Positions 1-8,399 are shown, counted from the stretch's first letter. The stretch is DNA of 64,000 nt from Verrucomicrobiota bacterium JB022 (GCA_030673845.1 JAUTCQ010000006.1:124001-188000); one strand, 5' to 3'. Program-made: numbers and translations. The notes: generated from the sequence alone by a model not told the origin.

Positions 1-381
1 ATCCTGCTCGGGCTGGAGCGTGAGGTGGCCGAGCGGGAAGTCGACCGCGTCGCCTTCCTTGAGGTGGAAGGTGGGCACCGGCTCGGGGGCGTTTTCGCCC
101 AGGGTATCGCGCAGGTGGGCGGCGAGGCGGGTGTCCAGCTCCACCGCGTGGACTTCGCAACCGGCGGCGAGCAGCGCGCGGGTGAGGGTGCCGAGCCCGG
201 GGCCGACCTCCACGACGGTATCGCCAGCGCCAATTTGCGCCATAGCGAGGGACTTGCGCACGATGTTGCCGTCGATGAGGAAGTTCTGGCCCAGCGGCTT
301 GCGGGGCAGGTGGCCTAGCTGTTCCAGCAGGGCGCGGGTGCGGGAGGGCGTGAGCGGCAAATCGGCGTCGAGGGACGGCAT
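1..381 (-). CDS. rsmA: 16S rRNA dimethyladenosine transferase RsmA/KsgA (partial)
   Basis: This is the N-terminal 127 residues of RsmA, cut by the left window edge, so the C-terminal half is missing. RsmA dimethylates two adjacent adenines near the 3' end of 16S rRNA during small-subunit maturation, using S-adenosylmethionine. Visible signatures are the family start GQNFL (residues 31-35), the SAM-binding loop VEVGPGLGTLT (57-67) and the acidic ELD that binds the ribose (81-83). The ATG ending at 381 is chosen because it leaves about 30 residues before GQNFL, a plausible short extension. It lies 55 nt downstream of the coiled-coil gene at 437-1210 on the same strand and may be cotranscribed with it. 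Confidence 0.93.
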   Translation of the reverse strand, partial: MPSLDADLPLTPSRTRALLEQLGHLPRKPLGQNFLIDGNIVRKSLAMAQIGAGDTVVEVGPGLGTLTRALLAAGCEVHAVELDTRLAAHLRDTLGENAPEPVPTFHLKEGDAVDFPLGHLTLQPEQD

Positions 382-436
382 TCGCTTCAGCCTTGGCGGT
401 CGGGCTCCGGGCGCAATGGAAAAAAGCGTGTGCGCC

Positions 437-1210
437 TCAGGATGCGCGGACGCCTGCCTCGAAGTGGACGAGGTTGTCGAGCTGGTCCTGCAGTTCGTGG
501 GAGGCTTCGCCGGAGAAGTATTGGCGGGCCAGATCGCGCAGGCGCTGCTCCAGGTCGCGCACGTTTTCTTCGCGCATGGCGATCTCTTCTTCGCGCTCCG
601 TCAGGTCTTGAGCGCGGGTGGAGAGGCGATCTTCGCTCTCGCGGACAAATTCTTCGCGCTCAAGCAGCTCTTCGGGCAACACCATGCCGCCTCGCTTGTA
701 GGCATCGCGTAGCGAGCGGTTTTCTTCCTGCAGCTTCTTGAGCTGGGCTTCGAGCAGGGCGATGGATTCGTCTTGCTCGCCGATGCGTTCCTTCAGCTCG
801 GCCAGTTGGGCGGAGTCGGCCACCTCGGGTTCATTTTCCCCCAGTTGGCTCAGCAGCGCTTCGGTGATGGTGGCAAAGTCGAGGCTCGGGATCCACGCCA
901 CCTTGTTGTCGGTCGCTTTCAGCTCTTCGCGGGCGGCCTTGAGCACCAGCTTTACGTCGGGCTGGCGCACGCGCAGGCGTCGGCCGAGGCTGAGGGCGTC
1001 GAGGGCCGTGCCTTGGGCTTCACCCACCACGGCGGCAATCGCTTGACCTTGTGCCGTCGAGAGGGCGCGGCTGGGGTGGGTGCAGTGGAGGCTGTTCCAG
1101 CCTTGGTCGAGGCACCACCCCTGCAGCTCGCGATGCAGTTGGGCGTTTTCCGTAACGAAAAGGATGGTGGTTACAGAAGCAGAACCCGACAGGGGAGGCG
1201 TGAAATTCAT
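437..1210 (-). CDS. Degenerate receiver-like domain plus coiled-coil protein, unknown function
   Basis: This 257-residue protein matches no enzyme family I recognise. The first ~115 residues have the alternating hydrophobic strand/helix pattern of a response-regulator receiver (ILFVT near residue 15, then a VVG strand near 60). The phosphoacceptor position appears to be VVGEAQG rather than an Asp-containing strand end, so phosphorylation is doubtful. From about residue 130 to 235 the sequence is rich in E, R, L and Q with heptad spacing, which predicts a long coiled coil interrupted by a short Gly/Pro stretch near 175-180. It precedes rsmA on the same strand. A scaffold or signalling role is only inference. 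Confidence 0.7.
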   Translation of the reverse strand: MNFTPPLSGSASVTTILFVTENAQLHRELQGWCLDQGWNSLHCTHPSRALSTAQGQAIAAVVGEAQGTALDALSLGRRLRVRQPDVKLVLKAAREELKATDNKVAWIPSLDFATITEALLSQLGENEPEVADSAQLAELKERIGEQDESIALLEAQLKKLQEENRSLRDAYKRGGMVLPEELLEREEFVRESEDRLSTRAQDLTEREEEIAMREENVRDLEQRLRDLARQYFSGEASHELQDQLDNLVHFEAGVRAS

Positions 1211-1293
1211 AGCGCAGGGCAGGGGTAAACAGAAGGGCAGGAGCTGGGCGAAGGGCCCAGAGGGGTGACACAGAAAGCTCTAACGAGAACCCA

Positions 1294-1337
1294 CAAAAGG
1301 CCGCAAAAGTGTAATTCGCAACTCCTTTTACGGCCTT
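1294..1337 (-). terminator. Rho-independent terminator downstream of trpC
   Basis: On the minus strand the arms aaggccgtaaaag and cttttgcggcctt (plus positions 1325-1337 and 1297-1309) can form a 13-bp stem with one G-U pair, followed by TTTTG. It lies 60 nt after the trpC stop and is the only strong hairpin in the 1211-1396 gap. Confidence 0.7.
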
Positions 1338-1396
1338 AATGCGCAACTATTTAGCCTGACAGTAATATCCTGTAGCTAATCTTTGGTGGATTCAAT

Positions 1397-2194
1397 TTAG
1401 TCCACGCTATGAATATCCTCAATAAAGGCTTCCGCGTCATCGGCTTTCATCAGTGCTTCACCGACGAGCACGGCGTCGGCCCCGGTGGCGCGGGCGCGTT
1501 CGGCGTCTTCGCGCGTCCAGATGCCGCTCTCGCTGATGCGCACGATGTCGGCAGGGATCTGGGGGATCAGTAGCTCGGAAAAGGCGAGGTCGGTCACAAA
1601 ACGGCCGAGGTCGCGGTTGTTGACGCCGACGATTTTGGGGCTCATGCGCAGCGCACGCTCCAGCTCCGGCTCGCTGTGGATCTCGAAGAGGCTGTCGAGC
1701 CCTGCCGTGGTGGCGGCGTCGTAGAGGCGGCGCATCTCGTCGTCGCTGAGCGCGCGGACGATGATGAGGATGGCGCTGGCGCCGGCTTCGGCGGCTTCGA
1801 CGATCTGGATGGGGTCGACAAAGAAGTCCTTGCGCAGGGTGGGCGGGGTGTCGGGCCGGCCGGAGAGCAGGTCATTGACTTCCCAGAGGTCCTTGATGTG
1901 GCCCTGGAAGAACTTCTCGTCGGTCAAGACGGAGATGGCGTCGGTGCCGGCGTTGTAATAGAGGCGGCCTTGCTCGACGGCATCGACTTGCTCGCGGATG
2001 CTGCCGGCGGAGGGCGAGCGGCGCTTGATCTCGCTGATAATGGAGAGGCCGTGGGGGCGGCGCAGGGCTTCGAGGAAGCTTTTGCCGCTGCGTTGCAGGC
2101 GCCCGAGGCGTTCCAGCTCCGCCGTGGTGACGGGGCGGGTGCGTTGGGCTACTTCCTGGCGCTTCCACGCCATGATTTCATCTAGTTTGTCCAT
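1397..2194 (-). CDS. trpC: Indole-3-glycerol-phosphate synthase TrpC
   Basis: TrpC catalyses ring closure of carboxyphenylaminodeoxyribulose 5-phosphate to indole-3-glycerol phosphate, the fourth chorismate-to-tryptophan step, in the cytoplasm. The 265-residue length fits a stand-alone TrpC. A TIM-barrel active site is visible: SEIKRRSPSAG (residues 54-64, general-acid Lys), RKDF (121-124, catalytic Lys), the Glu in LFEIHSE (~171), VNNRDL (191-196), SESG (221-224) and the phosphate-binding GADAVLVGEALMK (238-250). No other trp gene is in the window, so the pathway is not one operon here. It is divergent from mazG, and a 14-nt palindrome lies just upstream of its start. Confidence 0.97.
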   Translation of the reverse strand: MDKLDEIMAWKRQEVAQRTRPVTTAELERLGRLQRSGKSFLEALRRPHGLSIISEIKRRSPSAGSIREQVDAVEQGRLYYNAGTDAISVLTDEKFFQGHIKDLWEVNDLLSGRPDTPPTLRKDFFVDPIQIVEAAEAGASAILIIVRALSDDEMRRLYDAATTAGLDSLFEIHSEPELERALRMSPKIVGVNNRDLGRFVTDLAFSELLIPQIPADIVRISESGIWTREDAERARATGADAVLVGEALMKADDAEAFIEDIHSVD

Positions 2195-2197
2195 AGG

Positions 2198-2211
2198 AGC
2201 GTTTACACGCT
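2198..2211. promoter_or_regulatory. Short palindrome directly upstream of trpC start
   Basis: agcgtttacacgct is a perfect inverted repeat (AGCGT / ACGCT around TTAC) beginning 3 nt upstream of the trpC ATG, in the 74-nt divergent space with mazG. It could be a small hairpin in the trpC leader or a protein-binding site. No regulator is identified. Confidence 0.25.
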
Positions 2212-2268
2212 TTTAACATAAAACAGGGTCGCCAAACGACGCTTGATCCGTAAAAACTCACCTTCGCT

Positions 2269-2943
2269 GTGAGTGCGATCCAAGAACTGCTCTCTACGAT
2301 GTCTCGCTTGCGTGCTCCCGACGGTTGCCCGTGGGATCGCGAACAAACGCATCAATCGTTGACCACCCCTCTGATCGAGGAGTGCGCGGAGCTGTTGGAA
2401 ACGATCGACAAGCTCGACATGCCGCATATGCGCGAGGAGTTGGGCGACGTGCTGCTGCAGGTCGTCTTTCACGCTCAACTGGCAAAGGAGGTCGGGCATT
2501 TCGATTTCGAAGATGTGGCTCGCGAGATCAACGACAAGTTGATTCGCCGTCACCCGCACGTCTTCGGCGACGTGGAGGCCAAAGATTCGGCCACCGTGGT
2601 CAAAAATTGGGAGGAAATCAAAGCGGAAGAAAAAAAAGACCAGCCGGAGGCGCCAACTGTCTTCAAATCGTTGCCGCCACGCCTGCCTGCGTTGCAGTGG
2701 GCGGCAAAAATCCGCAAGCAGATGAACAAGCGAGGCTTGGATGCCGGACCATGGGTGTCCGAGCCTGCAGATGAATTGCCAAATAACCGCCTGAGCGAAG
2801 AATCGGCGGGGAAGCTGCTTTTCACCCTCGTGTCTGCCTGTTGGGAACATGGAATCGACCCTGAGTCGGCCTTGCGCCGCTATGGGCAGCAAATCATCGA
2901 CCATCACGAACATGCCACCGCTGCCCGAACCAAGACTCTGTGA
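2269..2943 (+). CDS. mazG: MazG-family nucleoside triphosphate pyrophosphohydrolase
   Basis: MazG hydrolyses (d)NTPs to the monophosphate and pyrophosphate and clears non-canonical nucleotides. This 224-residue copy starts at GTG 2269. The family start MSRLRAPDGCPWDREQTH is near residue 10, and the metal-binding acidic helices EECAELLE (~37-44) and EELGDVLLQ (~57-65) are intact. It continues through RRHPHVFGD, which marks the second part of the domain. E. coli MazG is about 40 residues longer, so this is a single-domain or shortened member. The last 32 nt overlap the next gene, implying translational coupling. Confidence 0.92.
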   Translation: MSAIQELLSTMSRLRAPDGCPWDREQTHQSLTTPLIEECAELLETIDKLDMPHMREELGDVLLQVVFHAQLAKEVGHFDFEDVAREINDKLIRRHPHVFGDVEAKDSATVVKNWEEIKAEEKKDQPEAPTVFKSLPPRLPALQWAAKIRKQMNKRGLDAGPWVSEPADELPNNRLSEESAGKLLFTLVSACWEHGIDPESALRRYGQQIIDHHEHATAARTKTL

Positions 2944-3697
2944 GATCCCCACCGCGGCGGGCCCGATCGTTCTGCCGTTCGAATTACAGCGCCGTCGCGG
3001 CATGCGCTACCTGCGCGTGACGGTCAATGAGGCCAACGAGGTAACGCTGAAGGTGCCTTACCGCGTTTCCGAAGCCATCGCTACCGAATACCTCAAGCAG
3101 CAGGGCGACTGGCTCTTGCGGGTGCTGGAGCGCCTGCCCCGCCGCTGGAGCCTGCAGGAGTATCTGCGCAACAAGCGCTGGATCTCGGCCATGGGCGAGC
3201 ACTTCCAGCTCAACATTTCCGAATATGCCGGGCGCACGCGCGTGCAGCTCGACCGGGTGGACAAAAGCGCCACCCTCTGGCTCGACCGTCGCCTGCCGAT
3301 CGAAGACGGCCTGCGCGAGGGGTTGTGGGCGGCGGCCAAGCTCGTCCTGCCCTCCCGCGTGCGCGAGCTGGCGCGGGTGCAGGGCCTGCCGGTGGCCCGG
3401 ATCAGCGTGCGCGACCAGCGGACCCGTTGGGGCTCGTGCAGCGAGTCGGGCAATATTTCCCTCAACTGGCGCCTCGTGCTGCTGGAGCCGAGCCTGCACG
3501 ACCACGTGATCTGGCACGAGCTGGCCCACCTGCGCCACATGAACCACAGCAAGGCCTACTGGAGCTTTCTCGAAAAACTGGATCCGCAGGCCCAGCAACA
3601 TGATGTGGAGCTGACCCGCGTGAGCAGTGTGATGATGCGACTGGGTCGTCAGGCTTGCCGACCGTTCGAGAAGCCGCCACTCTTGGGGCGTGACTGA
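2912..3697 (+). CDS. YgjP-like (DUF45/M48-type) zinc metallopeptidase-fold protein
   Basis: This is a member of the YgjP/SprT-like zinc hydrolase-fold family, whose physiological substrate is generally unknown. It is 261 residues from the ATG at 2912, which is preferred over an in-frame ATG at 2849 that would lie deep inside mazG. The family signature TRWGSCS (residues 171-177) is followed by the zinc motif HELAHLRHMNHS (202-213), with the two HExxH histidines and a third His in the NHS turn. It overlaps mazG by 32 nt upstream and the deacetylase gene by 8 nt downstream, so the three probably form one transcript. No signal peptide is seen. Confidence 0.88.
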   Translation: MPPLPEPRLCEIPTAAGPIVLPFELQRRRGMRYLRVTVNEANEVTLKVPYRVSEAIATEYLKQQGDWLLRVLERLPRRWSLQEYLRNKRWISAMGEHFQLNISEYAGRTRVQLDRVDKSATLWLDRRLPIEDGLREGLWAAAKLVLPSRVRELARVQGLPVARISVRDQRTRWGSCSESGNISLNWRLVLLEPSLHDHVIWHELAHLRHMNHSKAYWSFLEKLDPQAQQHDVELTRVSSVMMRLGRQACRPFEKPPLLGRD

Positions 3698-4661
3698 GGT
3701 AAAACCGTCCGGCGTAGCCGTCGTCTATAGTCCCGAATTCGCCCTCCACGACACCGGTCCAGGTTGCCCGGAGGGTAACTGGCGGGCCGAAGCGGTGGCG
3801 GCAGCCCTGCAGGCATCCCCTTTTGCCCCCGCGCTGAGTTGGCGCGAGCCCCGGCCGGTGGAGATCCCTTGGCTGGAGCGCGTGCATGAGCCCTCTTACC
3901 GGCAATACATCGAAGAGCTGTGCCTGAGTGGTCAGCGTGAGCTGGGGGACGACGAGACGATGCTCTGCGAGCGCACTTACGACATCGCGCTGCTCTCCGC
4001 CGGGTCTGCCGTCCGGGCGGTCGATGCCGTTTTGCAGGAAGGCTATCGGGCTGCCTTCAGCTGCGCCCGCCCGCCAGGCCACCACGCCTTGCACGCCCAG
4101 GGCATGGGTTTTTGCCTGTTCAACAACGTGGCGATCGCGGCAGAGTATGCCTGCGGGCACTATGGGATCGAGCGCGTGGCGATCATCGATTGGGACGTGC
4201 ACCACGGGAATGGCACGCAGGAGATCTTTTATGACCGTTCGCACGTGCTCTTTTGCAGCATCCAGCAGCGCGACTGGTGGCCCTTTACGGGTGAGCCGGA
4301 GGAGGATGGGCGCGACGCGGGCAAGGGCCTGACCGTCAACGTGACCGCGCCGCCCGGCGCGGTGGGCGACGACTATGTGCGCTATTTCGAGCAGGTCTTC
4401 GGCCCCGCCATTGCGACTTTCGAGCCGCAACTGATCTTCCTCTCGGCTGGTTTCGATGCCCACCGGCTCGATCCCTTGGGCGAGATTACATTGCGCGCGG
4501 AAGACTATGCCCGGTTGACCCAGTTGGTGGGTAACTGGGCCGACAAGTGGGCCCAAGGGCGCCTGATTTCGGTGCTCGAAGGCGGTTACGATCGCCAGGG
4601 CCTCGTGACTTCCGCCACCGCGCACGTCGAGGCGCTGGTCGCTCACGCCCGGCGGGGATAG
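3690..4661 (+). CDS. Histone-deacetylase-family (class II-like) amidohydrolase
   Basis: This 323-residue protein belongs to the arginase-fold deacetylase family that removes acyl groups from lysine side chains or polyamines using zinc. Active-site features are the His-His pair in RPPGHHA (131-132), the zinc ligands in DWDVHHGNGTQ (Asp169, His171), the second Asp in SAGFDAH, and the Tyr-bearing GGYD near residue 300. The GTG start at 3690 overlaps the preceding stop by 8 nt. Whether it acts on protein, acetylpolyamine or acetoin-type substrates cannot be told from sequence. It is convergent with the Ser-rich gene at 4675-4998. Confidence 0.92.
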   Translation: MTEVKPSGVAVVYSPEFALHDTGPGCPEGNWRAEAVAAALQASPFAPALSWREPRPVEIPWLERVHEPSYRQYIEELCLSGQRELGDDETMLCERTYDIALLSAGSAVRAVDAVLQEGYRAAFSCARPPGHHALHAQGMGFCLFNNVAIAAEYACGHYGIERVAIIDWDVHHGNGTQEIFYDRSHVLFCSIQQRDWWPFTGEPEEDGRDAGKGLTVNVTAPPGAVGDDYVRYFEQVFGPAIATFEPQLIFLSAGFDAHRLDPLGEITLRAEDYARLTQLVGNWADKWAQGRLISVLEGGYDRQGLVTSATAHVEALVAHARRG

Positions 4662-4674
4662 GGGAAGGGGTTCG

Positions 4675-4998
4675 TTAGCTGACGAGCACCTTGCCGTCGA
4701 AGATCCACTGCTCGGAGCGACCGCGGCTGTCCTTGATCTTGATCTTGCGGAAGGGCACCTTGCGGCCTTCGATCTCGACGAGGTGTTGGTCGCCGTTGGT
4801 GAATTCGGGTTCGGGCAGGAGGTCCATCGCGCGCTGGAGCAGGGGAAGCGACACGATGTAGCGGCGGTCTTTGCCGCCGCTGCTGCTCGACGAGGAGGAC
4901 GATGACCGGCTGCCGCCGCCACTGCTGTGGCTGCTGGACGAAGATGAAGAGCGGGAGGAAGACCGGTGGCTCCGGAGCGAACTCGATTCCGAGGGCAT
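4675..4998 (-). CDS. Small protein with serine-rich N-terminus, unknown
   Basis: This 107-residue protein has two clear parts. Residues 4-40 are almost entirely Ser with scattered Arg, His and Gly, a low-complexity and probably disordered tail. Residues 43-107 look folded, with alternating hydrophobic strands and the phrases KDRRYIVSLPLLQRAMDLL and GRKVPFRKIKIKD. The serine tract uses mixed AGC, TCC and TCG codons, so it is not a simple microsatellite. The open frame has a clear start and stop between convergent neighbours. I do not recognise the C-terminal domain. Confidence 0.55.
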   Translation of the reverse strand: MPSESSSLRSHRSSSRSSSSSSSHSSGGGSRSSSSSSSSSGGKDRRYIVSLPLLQRAMDLLPEPEFTNGDQHLVEIEGRKVPFRKIKIKDSRGRSEQWIFDGKVLVS

Positions 4999-5112
4999 GG
5001 TAGTTACCTATGCCACTACTCCGGTCAAAATGCAACTACAGGCAAGGCAAGCTCTTGCCCGTAAGGCACTTTTACGGTCTTTTGCGGCGGCCTACGGGGT
5101 TGCAAACCAGTT

Positions 5113-5826
5113 TTAGTAGGCGCTTCCACCCATGTCGACCGCTTGGGCTCCAGGGCTGATGGCCTCCTGGATATTCGCGGTGCGGGCTTTGGTGGTGTAG
5201 TGCTGCAGTTGGCCGCCGTCTTCGGCGAGGCTCGGATAAAATTTCACGTGCCCGTCGAGGAACACGACATGGCCGCCTTCTTCGCCGTAGACCCCGGGGT
5301 GGGCGGTGGCATCGGCGGCGTTCCAGGTGCCGTCGGTCGCGAGGCCGCGGGTCCAGGCCAAGGGGGTGGTGGCGGCGGGCGCGGCAGGGTTGAGGCGGGT
5401 GGCGACGGCGAAGCTGAGCGGGTAGGCTTCAAACTCGGCGGCGGGCATCCAGGTGGTGGCTTCGCCGCTGGGGGGCAGGGCGACGACGGCCGGGCGGGTG
5501 CCGCTGGCGGCGACCACGAGCGGGTCTTCGTCCACGATCCACACATCCGGCACGTTCAGCTCGGCCGTTTCGGCCAGCTTGGCGGCAAAGTCGTAGGCGT
5601 CGCTGGCCAGAATGGGTTTTTGCCCGCCCGTCTGTTGCAGGTAGGCCTGGTAGCTCTGGGCGATCTGGCGCAGCTTGTTGGCGGCCTGGGTTTTGCGCGC
5701 GCCGTCCTGGATGCCGCCCACGGCGGGCACAATCAGCGCGATCAGGATGCCGATGACGGCAATCACGGTCACCAATTCGACCAGGGAGAAACCGGAGCGA
5801 CGCTTGAGTGCAGGGCGAGCGAGCAT
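5113..5826 (-). CDS. Type II/IV pseudopilin-like protein with N-terminal methylation motif
   Basis: This 237-residue protein has a prepilin peptidase site KRRSG|FSLVELVTVIAV: cleavage after Gly12, Phe13 as +1 and Glu17 as +5, then a ~20-residue hydrophobic helix. It would be inserted in the inner membrane and incorporated in a pilus-like or type II secretion fibre. Near the C-terminus it has HVVFLDGHVKFYPSL, the H-x-D-G-H end motif common in the expanded pseudopilin families of Planctomycetes and Verrucomicrobia. The middle is low-complexity Ala/Pro. No secretion ATPase or prepilin peptidase is adjacent, so it is an orphan pseudopilin. Confidence 0.88.
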   Translation of the reverse strand: MLARPALKRRSGFSLVELVTVIAVIGILIALIVPAVGGIQDGARKTQAANKLRQIAQSYQAYLQQTGGQKPILASDAYDFAAKLAETAELNVPDVWIVDEDPLVVAASGTRPAVVALPPSGEATTWMPAAEFEAYPLSFAVATRLNPAAPAATTPLAWTRGLATDGTWNAADATAHPGVYGEEGGHVVFLDGHVKFYPSLAEDGGQLQHYTTKARTANIQEAISPGAQAVDMGGSAY

Positions 5827-5876
5827 ACCTTGTTTTTGGCCCGCAAGGCCCGGGGCTGCAAGCTGGATTGTATTCC

Positions 5877-6326
5877 TTAAACGTTTTTGTGAAGTTGCAG
5901 CCTCAGGTAGCGGGTCGGGTCAGGCTCGCTCACCATCATGGTTTCCACGTAGGCGTTGCGCTCAAACCAGATGACTTCGAGGTCCCACACGCAGTAGGAG
6001 AAGCGGTCACGATCTTCCACCCACTTGCCGCGTTCGTTGAGCACGAGCACGCGGGTAAACAGCTCGTTGTCGTTGCCCCACCAGGCGACGATCAGGTAGG
6101 GCTGGCCATTGGCTGCCGGGTGCGCGATGGCAAAGCCGAGGCGGTGGCGGTCGTGAGGTCGCGCCTGGGTGGCCTGCTGCAGGAAGTTTTGCGCGACTTT
6201 GAGGCCGGCGGAAAAGGCGTCCCACTCGAACACCTGATTGGCGGGGGTGATCCGGTAGATCTTGAGTTCGTAGCCCGCCAGTCGACGGAAGGGGAGGGCG
6301 CTGATAGGTCGGCTGACGTAAGTCAT
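5877..6326 (-). CDS. Conserved-looking cytoplasmic protein of unknown function
   Basis: This 149-residue protein begins with MTYVSRPISALPFRR. The ATG at 6326 is chosen because a longer in-frame start at 6386 would run through the glyA terminator hairpin. The protein is mixed alpha/beta and aromatic-rich, with YLIVAWWGNDNELFTRVLVL in the middle and FSYCVWDLEVIWFERNAYV near the end. There is no signal peptide or membrane helix. The gene follows glyA on the same strand but beyond its terminator, so it likely has its own promoter. I do not recognise the family. Confidence 0.65.
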   Translation of the reverse strand: MTYVSRPISALPFRRLAGYELKIYRITPANQVFEWDAFSAGLKVAQNFLQQATQARPHDRHRLGFAIAHPAANGQPYLIVAWWGNDNELFTRVLVLNERGKWVEDRDRFSYCVWDLEVIWFERNAYVETMMVSEPDPTRYLRLQLHKNV

Positions 6327-6345
6327 GTAATGCGGGGATAAAAAA

Positions 6346-6375
6346 GAAACCGCCCGTTGTATATCGGGCGGTTTC
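6346..6375 (-). terminator. Rho-independent terminator of glyA
   Basis: A perfect 11-bp inverted repeat, gaaaccgcccg / cgggcggtttc (6346-6356 and 6365-6375) with an 8-nt loop, is followed on the minus strand by TTTTT. It lies 33 nt past the glyA stop codon. Confidence 0.9.
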
Positions 6376-6408
6376 GGCGATAGCAAATAGCCAGATTGAA
6401 ATGCGGCC

Positions 6409-7686
6409 TTAGTAGGGCAGCGGATAACGGGCGCAGAGGGCGAGGGCGATGTCGCGGGCCTCCTTGATCGCCTTTTCGTCGTCGGGCGCGTTGAGCACGA
6501 TGTCGATGGCGCGGCCGATCTCGCGGAAGTCGTCTTCCTTCATGCCGCGGCTCGTGCAGGCGGGGGAGCCGATGCGCACGCCGCTCGTCTGGAACGGGCT
6601 GCGGGTCTCGCCGGGCACGGAGTTGCGGTTGGTGGTGATGTGAGCCTTGTCGAGGGCGATCTGGGCCTGCTTGCCGCTGAGGTCGGGGTGGCTCTTGCGC
6701 AGGTCGATCAACACGAGGTGGTTGTCGGTGCCGTCGCTGCTGAGCTTGTAGCCCTTGCTCATCAGGAACTCGCCGAGGGCGGCGATGTTGCGCTTCACCT
6801 GCTGCTGGTAGAGCTTGAACTCCGGCTTGGCGGCTTCGCGGAAGCAGATGGCCTTGGCGGCGATCACGTGCATGAGCGGGCCACCTTGGCCACCGGGGAA
6901 CACGGCACTGTTGAGCTGCTTCTCGTACTGGCCCTTGGCGAGGATGAGGCCGCCACGAGGGCCGCGCAGGGTCTTGTGCGTGGTGGTGGTGACAAAGTCG
7001 CAGTGCGGCACAGGGCTCGGGTGCTCACCGGTGGCGACGAGACCGGCGATGTGCGCGATGTCGGCCAGGATGTAGGCGCCGACGCTGCGGGCGATCTCGC
7101 CCATGCGCTCGAAGTCGATCACGCGGGGGTAGGCGCTGGCGCCGACGGTGATCATCTTGGGCTTCTCCTTCTCGGCCTGGCGGGCGAGTTCTTCGTAGTC
7201 GATGCGGCCCGTCTCGGGGCTCACGCCGTAGTGGACGACTTCGTAGAGCTTGCCGGAGAAGTTGACGGGGTTGCCGTGGGTCAGGTGACCACCGTCGGAA
7301 AGGTTCATCGTCAGGATCTTGTCGCCTGGGTTGAGCACGGCGGTGTAGACCCCGAAGTTGGCCTGGCTGCCCGCGTGGGGCTGCACGTTGGCGTATTCGG
7401 CGCCAAAGAGTTCCTTGGCCCGGTCGATGGCGAGCTGCTCGGCCACGTCCACGTATTCGCAACCACCGTAGTAGCGCTTGCCCGGGTAACCTTCGGCGTA
7501 CTTGTTGGTCAGCACGCTGCCGGTGGCTTCGATCACCGCCGGGTAGGTGAAGTTCTCCGAAGCGATCAGCTCCAGGTGATTTTGCTGCCGGTTCTTTTCG
7601 TTCTCGATCGCCTCAAAGATCTCGGGATCGAGGTCACGCAAAGGCGTGGCGTTCAGGTTGAGGGACGTTTCGGTCGCAGTCGGCAT
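6409..7686 (-). CDS. glyA: Serine hydroxymethyltransferase GlyA
   Basis: GlyA interconverts serine and glycine with tetrahydrofolate, feeding one-carbon metabolism. From the ATG at 7686 it is 425 residues, the normal family length. Visible features are LIASENF (40-46), [14 protein letters not shown] (67-80), the Asp/His of [10 protein letters not shown] (207-216), the PLP Schiff-base Lys in [14 protein letters not shown] (Lys238) and the C-terminal [11 protein letters not shown]. No stop codon separates it from the upstream phosphatase frame, so this ATG may be an internal start or the product may be a fusion (see the 6409-8199 entry). No good Shine-Dalgarno precedes 7686. A strong terminator follows. 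Confidence 0.93.
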   Translation of the reverse strand: MPTATETSLNLNATPLRDLDPEIFEAIENEKNRQQNHLELIASENFTYPAVIEATGSVLTNKYAEGYPGKRYYGGCEYVDVAEQLAIDRAKELFGAEYANVQPHAGSQANFGVYTAVLNPGDKILTMNLSDGGHLTHGNPVNFSGKLYEVVHYGVSPETGRIDYEELARQAEKEKPKMITVGASAYPRVIDFERMGEIARSVGAYILADIAHIAGLVATGEHPSPVPHCDFVTTTTHKTLRGPRGGLILAKGQYEKQLNSAVFPGGQGGPLMHVIAAKAICFREAAKPEFKLYQQQVKRNIAALGEFLMSKGYKLSSDGTDNHLVLIDLRKSHPDLSGKQAQIALDKAHITTNRNSVPGETRSPFQTSGVRIGSPACTSRGMKEDDFREIGRAIDIVLNAPDDEKAIKEARDIALALCARYPLPY

Positions 7687-8199
7687 ATCTTGTTGGGATG
7701 CTTGGGCTGGCAAGTAGCGCGCGCGCAGCCATGCCACCACACTGGGGACGGCCTCGGCCAGCGCATCGCGCGTTTCCAGGTAATAATCGAGGGAGGCGCC
7801 GTAAGGGTCGGGCACCTCAAAATCCACATCGCCCGCCATGAATTCGCGGAAGAGGTGGATGGGCAAGTCGCGGTGCCGCTCGTCGATCAGTTGCAGGGCC
7901 ATCTGGCGGTGCCCTTCCGTCATGCAGAGGATGAGGGCGGCCTCGTCGAGCAGATACGGGTCGAGCCGGCGGCTGCGGTGGTTGCTCAAGTCGAGCCCCA
8001 CCTTTTGCAGCGCGCGCACCGAGTGAGCAGAGGCGGGATCGCCAGCGAAGGCGGAGATGCCTGCGCTGATCACCTCCAGCTGGTTGAGAGGGGCGGGCTC
8101 TGCGGCCAGTGCATGGGCCAGCAGTCGTTCGCCCATCGGGCTCCGGCAGATGTTTCCGGTGCAGACGACGATGATTTTGTTGGGCTGCGGCTGTGCCAT
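6409..8199 (-). CDS. Fused ORF: low-molecular-weight protein tyrosine phosphatase + GlyA
   Basis: One uninterrupted frame of 596 codons from the ATG at 8199 encodes a complete low-molecular-weight phosphatase (residues 1 to ~165) joined to GlyA (from residue 172). The phosphatase part has the P-loop [11 protein letters not shown] (nucleophile Cys13, Arg19) and the general-acid loop VPDPYG near residue 130, both intact. It resembles LMW-PTP/arginine phosphatases. The junction [12 protein letters not shown] then M is only a few residues long. The read sequence has no stop or frameshift across it. Either a bifunctional protein is made or GlyA is also translated from 7686. I am confident in both domains and less so in the single polypeptide. 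Confidence 0.62.
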   Translation of the reverse strand: MAQPQPNKIIVVCTGNICRSPMGERLLAHALAAEPAPLNQLEVISAGISAFAGDPASAHSVRALQKVGLDLSNHRSRRLDPYLLDEAALILCMTEGHRQMALQLIDERHRDLPIHLFREFMAGDVDFEVPDPYGASLDYYLETRDALAEAVPSVVAWLRARYLPAQASQQDMPTATETSLNLNATPLRDLDPEIFEAIENEKNRQQNHLELIASENFTYPAVIEATGSVLTNKYAEGYPGKRYYGGCEYVDVAEQLAIDRAKELFGAEYANVQPHAGSQANFGVYTAVLNPGDKILTMNLSDGGHLTHGNPVNFSGKLYEVVHYGVSPETGRIDYEELARQAEKEKPKMITVGASAYPRVIDFERMGEIARSVGAYILADIAHIAGLVATGEHPSPVPHCDFVTTTTHKTLRGPRGGLILAKGQYEKQLNSAVFPGGQGGPLMHVIAAKAICFREAAKPEFKLYQQQVKRNIAALGEFLMSKGYKLSSDGTDNHLVLIDLRKSHPDLSGKQAQIALDKAHITTNRNSVPGETRSPFQTSGVRIGSPACTSRGMKEDDFREIGRAIDIVLNAPDDEKAIKEARDIALALCARYPLPY

Positions 8200-8341
8200 G
8201 AAAGAAATGAATACTATGGCGACCCCCGTGGGCTTTGGCAAATGCAAAGGCGGGATGTGAATATGTGGCCGGGGGTAGGAAACTGTGGGAGCGTTGGGAA
8301 GTTTGGGATCCTGTGGTGAGAGAACCTCTTTTGCACAAAAA

Positions 8342-8373
8342 GCCCCCGTGCCGAAAAAATCGGCCACGGGGGC
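8342..8373 (-). terminator. Rho-independent terminator of the araBAD operon
   Basis: The arms gcccccgtg-ccg (8342-8353) and cggccacgggggc (8361-8373) pair with a single bulge around an A-rich loop. On the minus strand they are followed by TTTTTG. It lies 27 nt after the araD stop. Confidence 0.85.
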
Positions 8374-8399
8374 GAAAAAGCTAACCGGGTTGGCGTCCC

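Noticed and set aside
4870-4990. Possible microsatellite in the serine-rich gene
   Set aside because: The serine codons are mixed (AGC, TCC, TCG), so the repetition is at the protein level only.
6640-8319. A 559-codon plus-strand open frame
   Set aside because: It is antisense to glyA and the phosphatase domain, both with intact motifs.
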